Of a DNA stretch of 6,251 nucleotides, positions 1-5,541 are shown one piece after another. A program made the translations under genes and the position numbers. Each line of letters opens with the position of its first letter. Position 1 is the stretch's first letter. The stretch covers positions 1-6,251 of the forward strand of contig VBME01000002.1 of assembly GCA_005878995.1 (NCBI GenBank). Direction: 5' to 3'. Origin of the DNA: Methanobacteriota archaeon (GTDB lineage Archaea > Thermoplasmatota > Thermoplasmata > RBG-16-68-12). A model generated the notes under the pieces. The model did no database searches. It was not told where the DNA came from and saw only the letters and a list, made by a program, of their open reading frames with translations.

Positions 1-34
1 TCAGGCGATCCCAGAAACGGGGTCGTCCGAGGGG

Positions 35-58
35 CTATAAGAGACTTGGCGGCCAAGT
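35..58. promoter_or_regulatory. TATA-like box followed by a 15-bp palindrome
   Basis: An AT-rich CTATAAGA (35-42) resembles an archaeal TATA box. It is followed after one base by a perfect inverted repeat, ACTTGGC-G-GCCAAGT (44-58). In archaea, repressors often bind palindromes lying between the TATA box and the transcription start, so this could be an operator. If the box works on the plus strand, transcription would begin near 65 and give rqcH a leader of about 130 bases. On the minus strand the same region could serve a gene lying off the left edge. Orientation and function are inferred; a 7-bp-arm repeat can arise by chance. Confidence 0.25.
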
Positions 59-160
59 ATCGAAGTTGAAGAAAGTCCCAAGCCAATCCGGCCCTTCCCG
101 TGGTCCATGAAGCGAAGTTTAGAGAGCCGCCGCCGGACCTTGGAAAATCAGCGAACTAAT

Positions 161-170
161 CATTAAGTAA
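161..170 (+). promoter_or_regulatory. TATA-like element of rqcH
   Basis: CATTAAGTAA lies in a locally AT-rich patch (about 153-170) within otherwise GC-rich DNA. It ends 24 bases before the ATG at 195. That spacing matches an archaeal TATA box serving a leaderless or near-leaderless transcript. The absence of a Shine-Dalgarno sequence just before the ATG fits the same reading. The assignment rests on position and composition only. Confidence 0.4.
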
Positions 171-176
171 CGCACG

Positions 177-203
177 GGTCTTCGCTTCAGACGAATGAAG
201 ACC
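177..203 (+). repeat. inverted repeat spanning the rqcH start codon
   Basis: GGTCTTC (177-183) and GAAGACC (197-203) form a perfect 7-bp inverted repeat around a 13-base loop, with a possible extra G-U pair inside. The right arm starts at the last base of the ATG (195-197). In a transcript with a longer leader this stem would occlude the start codon; in a leaderless transcript it could not form. A shorter competing stem, CTTCA (185-189) with TGAAG (196-200), also exists. Chance occurrence is possible. Confidence 0.25.
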
Positions 204-2075
204 GCCCTGTCCTCCTTCGATCTCCGAGCCCTCGTGGCGGAGTGGCAAGACCTCGTCGGAGGTCACGTCGACAAGGCGTACCAGAGGGGAGACGAAGTCA
301 TCCTTCGAATCAACGCACCCGTCCGCGGCAAGGCCGAATTGTTCTACAAGGCCGGCCGTTGGCTCTGCGTCCACGAGGTCGAGACGAAGCCAGAGACCCC
401 GCCCCCCTTCGCACAAACGTTACGACGGCTCCTCGACAACGCGCGGGTGCGAGGAATCGAGCAACGAGGGTTTGACCGCATTGCCGTGTTCCATCTCGAA
501 CGCAGCGGGGAATCGAACGACCTCGTTTTCGAGGTGTTTGGCAAAGGCAATCTCGTCGTCGTGAAGGGAGCCACCATCGCCGCGGTCCTCTTCCCGCAGA
601 CGTTCAAGGACCGATCGGTCCAACTTGGCGAACCGTATCGGTTCCCCGAGGCAGGCTTGGACCCCCTCGAACTCGACCGGGGCGGTTTCGCAAACGCGCT
701 CCGCGGAGCGAAAGGGCAGGTCGTCCGCGTCCTCGCCAGCGTCCTGAACCTCGGCGGCACGTACGCGGAAGAAATCTGTCTCCGAGCACACGTGGAGAAG
801 ACGACCAAGGTGAAGGACCTCGCGGAGGCACAAGTCGATGGGCTCTACACCGCCCTCAACAACGTCGCCGTGGCCGTCGACCAGGAACGCCGCCCGGGGG
901 TGGTCTTCCAAGACGGTCGAGCCATCGACGCCACCCCGATCGAGCTCCTCCGATACCGCGACCTCGAGAGGCGGGAGTTCCCGACGCTCAACGAGGCCCT
1001 CTCACATTACCTGACCGTCGCCGAGCCGGAGATGGCCACGGTTGAGGATGTCCCCGCGAAATTCGAACGGCGCATCGCGCAGCAGCGCGAATCATTGGAC
1101 GCATTGCGGGAGGACGCGGTGCGGCTCGAAGCCCAGGCGGTTTTCCTCTACGGACATTACGCGGTCTTCGACGAACTCCTCAAGGCGATCCGTGAGGGCC
1201 GCACCCCGCCGGAACACGCGCAGATCAAATCGATTGACCGGAAGGCTCACACGGTCACCCTAGCGATCGGTGACTTCGACGCGATCACGTTGGAATACGA
1301 CAACGACGTGACCGCGAACGCCCAGGCGCTGTACGACCGCCGCAAGGACGCGCTCATGAAGGCGCAGCGGGTCGAGGAGGCGATCGCCGCAACCCGGACC
1401 GAGATCGAGTCGGCCCAAGCGAAGGCGATCAAGGTCGCGAAACGCCCGCGGGTCAAAGCAACGAAGTCGATGTGGTTCGAAGCGTACCGCTGGACGATCT
1501 CGTCGGAAGGCCACCTGATCCTCGGCGGGCGGGATGCGCGCACGAACGACCAGCTTGTGAAGAAACATCTGAAGGAAGGAGACCGTTACGCCCACGCGGA
1601 CGTTCACGGAGCGCCGTCCACCGTGATCAAAGACGGCGCCAAGGCCAACGAGGTCACGCTTCGGGAGGCGTGCGAGTTCGCGCTCGCCTACAGCAAGGCA
1701 TGGTCCTCGGGGCTCTCGAGCGGGAGCGCGTACTGGGTCCTCCCGGAGCAGGTTTCAAAGCAGGCGGAATCCGGTGAGTTCCTGCCGCGCGGCGCGTTCG
1801 TGATCCGCGGGAAGCGGAATTACTTCCACGACTTGCCGGTCCGCGTCGCCATCGGGGAGGCCGAGGTGGAGGGCCACCGCAAGATCATGGGTGGGCCCGT
1901 CGGCGCGGTCACGGCTCGATCTTCCCGGTACGTCGTCTTGGTGCCCGGGAAGCAAGACCGAGAAGCCGCCGCGAAGAAACTCGCGACCGCGTTCGCCGTC
2001 CCGATCGAGGAGATCTCCCGCGCGATGCCTGCGGGCGGCGTGGAAATCGTCGAGCGACATGCGATTGAGGTCTAG
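195..2075 (+). CDS. rqcH: NFACT family protein, RqcH/Rqc2/NEMF-type ribosome quality control factor
   Basis: This 626-residue protein has the full NFACT architecture and normal family length. The family binds obstructed 50S/60S subunits carrying peptidyl-tRNA and, in bacteria and eukaryotes, recruits tRNA to add C-terminal tails to the stalled chain; the archaeal product is expected to act likewise in the cytoplasm. The NFACT-N domain covers about residues 1-155 and includes the conserved Asp-Arg pair in RGFDRIAVF (D94, R95), needed for tailing in studied homologues. A helix-hairpin-helix-like segment with NLGGTYAEEICLRA lies near 165-225. Charged coiled-coil helices fall at about 287-318 and 375-415. 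The NFACT-R (DUF814) RNA-binding domain begins near 425 (SMWFEAYRW) and contains ILGGRDARTND and HADVHGAPSTVIKDG. The ATG at 195 is chosen because the family usually begins MKT/MKxxLSSFDL at this point and a TATA-like box lies about 25 bases upstream. There is no clear Shine-Dalgarno site. trpB2 follows 78 bases downstream on the same strand. Assignment to the family is firm; the tailing activity is inferred. Confidence 0.95.
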   Translation: MKTALSSFDLRALVAEWQDLVGGHVDKAYQRGDEVILRINAPVRGKAELFYKAGRWLCVHEVETKPETPPPFAQTLRRLLDNARVRGIEQRGFDRIAVFHLERSGESNDLVFEVFGKGNLVVVKGATIAAVLFPQTFKDRSVQLGEPYRFPEAGLDPLELDRGGFANALRGAKGQVVRVLASVLNLGGTYAEEICLRAHVEKTTKVKDLAEAQVDGLYTALNNVAVAVDQERRPGVVFQDGRAIDATPIELLRYRDLERREFPTLNEALSHYLTVAEPEMATVEDVPAKFERRIAQQRESLDALREDAVRLEAQAVFLYGHYAVFDELLKAIREGRTPPEHAQIKSIDRKAHTVTLAIGDFDAITLEYDNDVTANAQALYDRRKDALMKAQRVEEAIAATRTEIESAQAKAIKVAKRPRVKATKSMWFEAYRWTISSEGHLILGGRDARTNDQLVKKHLKEGDRYAHADVHGAPSTVIKDGAKANEVTLREACEFALAYSKAWSSGLSSGSAYWVLPEQVSKQAESGEFLPRGAFVIRGKRNYFHDLPVRVAIGEAEVEGHRKIMGGPVGAVTARSSRYVVLVPGKQDREAAAKKLATAFAVPIEEISRAMPAGGVEIVERHAIEV

Positions 2076-2128
2076 CCCGCTCGATCCCGTCGCACCAACA
2101 AAGTCTGATACGTCGGAGGACCATACCG

Positions 2129-2150
2129 CCGCCAATCGGATTTTGGTGGG
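2129..2150 (+). promoter_or_regulatory. putative hairpin masking the trpB2 ribosome binding site
   Basis: CCGCCAA (2129-2135) can pair with TTGGTGG (2143-2149) to give a 7-bp stem with one G-U pair and a 7-base loop. The right arm holds the GGTGG that is the only Shine-Dalgarno-like sequence before the trpB2 ATG at 2154, four bases away. Folding would therefore hide the ribosome binding site. The pairing is visible in the sequence; a regulatory role is inferred. No transcription start is known, and a leaderless transcript would lack this element. Confidence 0.3.
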
Positions 2151-2153
2151 GTC

Positions 2154-3452
2154 ATGTCTCAGGCCGACGCACTCGTCGTCCAACTCCCCGAGGAAGAGCG
2201 ACCGACCAAGTGGTACAACATTCAGGCGGACCTGCCGGAGCCCCTGCCGCCCCCGAGAGACCCGGAGACCGGTCCGTCCCGCATCAAGGCGCTGCCGGAG
2301 CTGCTCCTGGCTGAGTGCTTGCGCCAAGAGACCTCGACCGAGCGGTGGATCGAGATTCCGCCGGAGATCCAGGATCTGTACCGCCAGGCGGGTCGACCGC
2401 GGCCGCTGATCCGGGCTCGGCGGCTCGAGCAGCGCCTCGGCACGCCGGCGCGGCTGTACTACAAGGCGGAATTCTACAGCCCGACGGGGAGTCACAAGGT
2501 CAACACGGCGCTGGCCCAGGCCTGGTACGCGAAGCGGGAAGGGTACGAACGGCTCACGACCGAAACGGGTGCGGGGCAGTGGGGAACCGCGCTCGCGTAC
2601 GCGGCGAGCCTCGTCGGGCTGAAGACAACGATCTACTGGGTCCGCGCGGTGCACGACTGGAAGATGCAGCGCCGCCAGTTCATGAAACTGTACGGCGCGA
2701 CGGTCCACGCGTCGCCTAGCCCCGAGACGTCCGTGGGACGGGCCCTCCTCAAGGAGCACCCGGCCCATCCAGGTTCCCTGGGAATCGCGGTCTCCGAAGG
2801 CCTTGAGGACGCTCGCCGCGATGAGAAGGCGATCTACTGCCTCGGGTCCGTCCTCAACCATGTCCTCCTGCATCAGACCGTCATCGGGCTCGAGACGCAG
2901 CGTCAGTTCGAGCAGGTTGGCGAGTATCCGGACCTCATGATCTCTTGCCTGGGGGGCGGCTCGAATTTTGGCGGGTTCACCCTGCCGTTCCTCGCCGACG
3001 CGATCCGAGGCAAAGACATCCAGTTCATCGCGGCCCAGAGCGCCGCGGCGCCGAACCTCCAAGGCGAGTACCGCTACGACTTCGCGGATCACGCGGAGCT
3101 GACGCCGATGCTGAAGATGTATACGCTGGGCCATCGCACGGAGATGCAGCCCGTCCGGGGGGATGGGCTGCGGTACCACGGATGCTCGCCCATCCTTTCT
3201 CTGCTCCGACACCGCGGCCTCATCGACACGATCGCCTATCCGGCGGACGAACGCCACGTCTTCGAACGCGCCCGGATGTTCGTCCAGTCAGAGGGCTTCC
3301 TCCCCGCCCCGGAAAGCGCCTACGGGATTGCGTGTGCGATCGATGAGGCCCTGAAGGCCAAAGAAGACCGCGAGAAGAAAGTCATCGCCTTCAACGTGAG
3401 CGGCCACGGCTTCATGGACATGGAAGGATACGCCCAGGTCCTCGGCCTTTAG
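2154..3452 (+). CDS. trpB2: TrpB2-type tryptophan synthase beta chain (PLP-dependent)
   Basis: This 432-residue cytoplasmic enzyme belongs to the fold-type II PLP family and should condense indole with serine (or O-phosphoserine, reported for some archaeal TrpB2) to make tryptophan. The Schiff-base lysine is K115 in SPTGSHKVN. The catalytic-loop motif is ETGAGQWG (137-144), with E137 as the likely catalytic glutamate; Trp at 143, where classical TrpB1 has His (ETGAGQHG), marks the TrpB2 group. The PLP-phosphate loop is CLGGGSNFGG (265-274). GLRYHGCSP (338-346), LPAPES (383-388) and NVSGHGF (414-420) are further TrpB2 landmarks. So is the N-terminal extension with KWYNIQADLPEPLPPP (19-34), absent from TrpB1. 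The ATG at 2154 fits because the family's N-terminal block starts just after it and GGTGGGG lies upstream. No trpA or other trp gene adjoins it, as is common for TrpB2, which does not need the TrpA partner. Length is normal. Some family members may instead act mainly as serine deaminases. Confidence 0.95.
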   Translation: MSQADALVVQLPEEERPTKWYNIQADLPEPLPPPRDPETGPSRIKALPELLLAECLRQETSTERWIEIPPEIQDLYRQAGRPRPLIRARRLEQRLGTPARLYYKAEFYSPTGSHKVNTALAQAWYAKREGYERLTTETGAGQWGTALAYAASLVGLKTTIYWVRAVHDWKMQRRQFMKLYGATVHASPSPETSVGRALLKEHPAHPGSLGIAVSEGLEDARRDEKAIYCLGSVLNHVLLHQTVIGLETQRQFEQVGEYPDLMISCLGGGSNFGGFTLPFLADAIRGKDIQFIAAQSAAAPNLQGEYRYDFADHAELTPMLKMYTLGHRTEMQPVRGDGLRYHGCSPILSLLRHRGLIDTIAYPADERHVFERARMFVQSEGFLPAPESAYGIACAIDEALKAKEDREKKVIAFNVSGHGFMDMEGYAQVLGL

Positions 3453-3474
3453 GTCTCGGGCGCGGCGTTCCCGC

Positions 3475-3489
3475 ATCAAGTTGATATGG
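3475..3489 (+). promoter_or_regulatory. TATA-like region with short palindrome upstream of htpX
   Basis: The sequence ATCAAGTTGAT (3475-3485) is a perfect palindrome around a central G and runs into TTGATATGG (3481-3489), the most AT-rich stretch between trpB2 and htpX. A TATA box here would place the transcription start near 3510 and give htpX a leader of about 25 bases, long enough to include its ribosome binding site. The overlap of palindrome and TATA box could be an operator. This is inferred from composition and spacing only. Confidence 0.3.
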
Positions 3490-3523
3490 GACGTCCGAGT
3501 GAATCCGGGTGCCACGACTGTGG

Positions 3524-3532
3524 GGTGTGGAG
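3524..3532 (+). promoter_or_regulatory. ribosome binding site that decides the htpX start
   Basis: GGTG (3524-3527) and GGAG (3529-3532) match the core of the archaeal anti-Shine-Dalgarno complement. They lie 8 and 3 bases before the ATG at 3536. The upstream in-frame GTG at 3509 has no comparable site, so this motif favours the ATG. Confidence 0.45.
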
Positions 3533-3535
3533 TCC

Positions 3536-4420
3536 ATGGGAGCCCATCTGCGGACGTTCGCCCTGTTCGCCCTGTTGACCGGCATCTTCGTGTTCTTCGG
3601 CTACGTAATCGGGACCGTCTGGCTCGGTGACTGGGTCGGCGCGGTCGTCACGTTCCTCCTCTTGGCGGGCGCGATGAACGCGATCGCATACTTCGCCTCC
3701 GGTCGGATCGTCCTGTGGTCGTACCGCGCGAAGCTCGTGACAGAGGCGGAGGTCCCGAAACTCTACCACATCGTCCGCGAGATTACGCTGCAGTCGAACC
3801 TCCCGATGCCGAAGGTGGCCATCGTCCCAACCCAGACGCCCAACGCGTTCGCGACGGGCCGCAACCCGAAGCACGCGGTCGTCGCCGTCACCCAAGGCAT
3901 CCTCAGCCTCCTTTCCGAGGATGAGCTCCGCGGGGTCCTCGCCCACGAGATCTCCCACGTCGGGAACCGCGACATCCTTGTGATGTCCGTCGCCGCGACG
4001 CTCGCGGGCGCGATCTCGTTCATGGCCCGGATGTTCGGCTGGAACATGCTGCTCGGCGGCGGCTCGCGAGACCGCAACGGCAATGCCATCACTGTGATCC
4101 TCGCCTTGGTCGGCATGCTCCTCGCGCCAATCGCCGCCCTGCTTGTCCAGCTCGCGATTTCACGGAGCCGCGAATACAAAGCGGACTACAGCGGCGCGAA
4201 GACGGTGGGGCAGCCGCTCGCCCTCGCGTCGGCCCTCGAAAAGCTGGAAATCGCGAACCGGCGTCGGCCCCTGACCTTCGGAAGCCCGGCCTCGCAGAGC
4301 CTGTTCATCGTGAATCCGTTCTCCGGTGGAGCGCTCGTGCGGATGTTCAGCACCCACCCGCCCATCCACGAGCGGATCGCGCGGTTGAAGGCGCTCGCCC
4401 AGGGCGTCGACAACTACTGA
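3536..4420 (+). CDS. htpX: HtpX-like M48 family membrane zinc metalloprotease
   Basis: This protein of 294 residues, close to the usual HtpX length, is an integral-membrane zinc endopeptidase that should cleave damaged or misfolded membrane proteins. Two hydrophobic helices occupy about 7-29 and 33-55. A cytoplasmic catalytic part follows, with PNAFATGRNP (102-111) and the zinc motif HEISH (H137, E138, H141) in VLAHEISHVGNRD. Further hydrophobic segments lie near 147-168 and 185-208. The third zinc ligand is E213 in SREYKAD, a family hallmark. The C-terminal FSTHPPIHERIARL (271-284) is also typical. All catalytic residues are present. The start is taken as the ATG at 3536 because it follows a GGTG/GGAG site and gives the normal N terminus. 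A GTG at 3509 would add nine residues (MPRLWGVES) before the hydrophobic helix, which is less likely. It is the last gene of the plus-strand block, and its stop lies two bases from the stop of the opposing gene. Confidence 0.94.
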   Translation: MGAHLRTFALFALLTGIFVFFGYVIGTVWLGDWVGAVVTFLLLAGAMNAIAYFASGRIVLWSYRAKLVTEAEVPKLYHIVREITLQSNLPMPKVAIVPTQTPNAFATGRNPKHAVVAVTQGILSLLSEDELRGVLAHEISHVGNRDILVMSVAATLAGAISFMARMFGWNMLLGGGSRDRNGNAITVILALVGMLLAPIAALLVQLAISRSREYKADYSGAKTVGQPLALASALEKLEIANRRRPLTFGSPASQSLFIVNPFSGGALVRMFSTHPPIHERIARLKALAQGVDNY

Positions 4421-4422
4421 GC

Positions 4423-4800
4423 TCACCCGAACTCGTGTCCGACGTGCCGGCCGTGGCGGGCATCCAGATCCCGGATCTTGTCGCGGACCTTCGGGTTCGG
4501 TTCGAGGATCTCGTACTCCTCGAGGTAGTTCCGGTCCTTGTAGACGACCGTCGTGCGGCCGTCCTTCACGGTCCGGATCACGAGGTTCAAATCGCCCCCG
4601 CCCTCGGGGCCCTCGTAGAGGGTGTAGAAACCGAGAAAATGGCCAATCATCTCCTCGAAGCCGGAATGAGGGTAGTAGAAGCGGAACCGGACGCGGTCCC
4701 CCGGATAGATGTCCATCTTCTCCAGGAGCTTCTCGTCGAGGATGCCTGCTTCCTTCAGGATGCGGCGCTCCTCCGTGATGTCGTCCTTCAGCTCCGCCAT
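4423..4800 (-). CDS. small conserved-looking protein of unknown function
   Basis: I do not recognise this 125-residue acidic, soluble-looking protein; no signal peptide or membrane helix is visible. Residues 1-30 are a charged helical region (MAELKDDITEERRILKEAG). Residues 31-98 look mainly beta: YPGDRVRFRFYYPH, then FLGFYTLYEGPEGGGDLNLVIRT, then TTVVYKDRNYLEEYEIL, a pattern compatible with a small beta-barrel. The C-terminal tail is charged and holds three spaced histidines (H116, H119, H122). The ATG at 4800 is preferred to a GTG at 4821: a TATA-like TTTAAG lies at 4834-4829, so the GTG would probably precede the transcription start. No Shine-Dalgarno site precedes the ATG, in keeping with a near-leaderless message. 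The reading frame is real by its balanced, non-repetitive composition, unlike the Arg/Pro-rich frames around it. It lies downstream of the DoxX-like gene on the same strand, but its own promoter means co-transcription is not required. Confidence 0.75.
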   Translation of the reverse strand: MAELKDDITEERRILKEAGILDEKLLEKMDIYPGDRVRFRFYYPHSGFEEMIGHFLGFYTLYEGPEGGGDLNLVIRTVKDGRTTVVYKDRNYLEEYEILEPNPKVRDKIRDLDARHGRHVGHEFG

Positions 4801-4826
4801 GGTGCCCAGCGGGACACACACCGTTC

Positions 4827-4835
4827 GACTTAAAC
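4827..4835 (-). promoter_or_regulatory. TATA-like box for the small unknown gene
   Basis: Read on the minus strand this is GTTTAAGTC, with a TTTAAG core at 4834-4829, in the 42-base gap between the DoxX-like stop and the ATG at 4800. The core centre is about 31 bases before the ATG, predicting a start of transcription around 4805 and a leader of only a few bases. It is one of the clearer archaeal promoter matches in the window. Confidence 0.45.
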
Positions 4836-4842
4836 CAGCGCC

Positions 4843-5424
4843 TCAGGCGGCGACTTCGCGTGACGAACCGCTCACCGTTTCCTTCGCGCTCCGAATCTCC
4901 GCGATCTTTTTCCACGCCGGCCAGCGCCGCTCGATCGCATAGTCGAGGGACCATCGGCTCGGGCCGAAGGTGGCGTTGATGACCATAAGGAGGAGGAACA
5001 CGAAGCCGTAGATGATCCCCGTCCCGATATCCGTGGAACCGGGACCGTAGGGTCCCCCGAACCCTTCCGGCACGGACCAGATGACGAGACTCAGGAGAAT
5101 CCCGCCCGTGTACGCGACTTTGCGCATGAATCCGAGGAGGAGGGCGAAAGCAACGGCCAGCTCGAAGAGACCGATCGTCGTCGCGAAGAACGCGGGATTC
5201 CCGCTCACCGTCTGGCTCCAGAAGCCGAACCACGGCTGAAGCCAAACGGGCTGTCCTTGGCCGGTGTCGGAGATCATGCCGGAGAGCGAGTCGGCGAACC
5301 CCGGCTGGAACTTGAGGGCCCCGTCGATGGCCCAAACGAGGCCGAAAACCACCCGGATCGCTGTTTTCAGAGATCCGACATGCCGGACGAACCAGTTGTC
5401 CAAGTACACCTGGATGGAAGCCAT
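4843..5424 (-). CDS. DoxX-like / TQO small-subunit (DoxD-type) membrane protein
   Basis: This 193-residue protein has four predicted membrane helices, at about 20-38, 78-98, 103-118 and 132-152, the usual DoxX-superfamily layout. The first helix carries VVFGLVWAIDGALKFQPGF. Loop 40-78 includes PWFGFWSQTVSGNPAFFATT. The stretch WSVPEGFGGPYGPGSTDIGT (116-135), rich in Gly/Pro, is a landmark of the DoxX/TQO small-subunit group. The C-terminal tail from about 155 is charged and probably cytoplasmic. In Acidianus the related DoxD is the membrane subunit of thiosulfate:quinone oxidoreductase, but no DoxA partner is present here, so thiosulfate oxidation is not supported and the substrate is unknown. 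The ATG at 5424 has GAGG seven bases upstream and a possible TATA-like TTCAAG at 5465-5460. It follows glnA by 117 bases on the same strand. Family placement is good; function is open. Confidence 0.85.
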   Translation of the reverse strand: MASIQVYLDNWFVRHVGSLKTAIRVVFGLVWAIDGALKFQPGFADSLSGMISDTGQGQPVWLQPWFGFWSQTVSGNPAFFATTIGLFELAVAFALLLGFMRKVAYTGGILLSLVIWSVPEGFGGPYGPGSTDIGTGIIYGFVFLLLMVINATFGPSRWSLDYAIERRWPAWKKIAEIRSAKETVSGSSREVAA

Positions 5425-5456
5425 CGCGCTGCCTCGCTGAATCGACCCCCTCGCCC

Positions 5457-5466
5457 GTACTTGAAG
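5457..5466 (-). promoter_or_regulatory. possible TATA-like element of the DoxX-like gene
   Basis: The minus-strand CTTCAAGTAC lies about 38 bases before the ATG at 5424 and would give a leader near 12 bases, just enough to include the GAGG at 5435-5432. It is a weak TATA match, so it is only a candidate. The rest of the 5425-5541 gap is GC-rich, with no T-run or strong hairpin that I would call a terminator for glnA. Confidence 0.22.
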
Positions 5467-5541
5467 GACCGGTAGGTATCGACCGTACGGCCAAGGGCCC
5501 GGCCTCGGATAAGGGGCGCGAAAGCCGCTCGGAACGGAGGA

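Noticed and set aside
1..108. A possible 35-residue minus-strand ORF ending with the first bases of the window
   Set aside because: It is short, with no recognisable sequence, no ribosome binding site and no neighbour evidence; ORFs of this size are expected by chance.
107..166. A 19-codon plus-strand ORF before rqcH (MKRSLESRRRTLENQRTNH)
   Set aside because: It is very short, has no ribosome binding site, and ends within the AT-rich patch read here as the rqcH promoter; there is nothing to suggest a leader peptide.
1..194. A tRNA or small structured RNA in the left intergenic stretch
   Set aside because: I found no T-loop (GTTCGANNC), no acceptor stem pairing and no C/D box motifs; only short inverted repeats are present.
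1891..2409. A 172-codon plus-strand frame bridging rqcH and trpB2
   Set aside because: It is Ser/Arg/Pro-rich, out of frame with both genes, and shows no family features.
1755..3257. A 500-codon open frame on the minus strand across the end of rqcH and most of trpB2
   Set aside because: It is antisense to two well-recognised genes, is Arg/Leu/Asp-rich with no recognisable motif, and is explained by the strong GC bias at third codon positions, which removes stops from the complementary frame.
3509..3535. GTG at 3509 as the htpX start
   Set aside because: It would add nine residues that do not resemble the family N terminus, and the GGTG/GGAG site is placed for the ATG at 3536.
4801..4821. 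GTG at 4821 as the start of the small unknown gene
   Set aside because: It lies only about eight bases from the TATA-like core, hence upstream of the predicted transcription start; the ATG at 4800 has the right distance.
4160..5494. A 444-codon minus-strand frame across htpX, the small gene and the DoxX-like gene
   Set aside because: It is Arg/Gly/Pro-rich, has no domain-like segments, and overlaps three better-supported genes in other frames; it is a GC-bias artefact.
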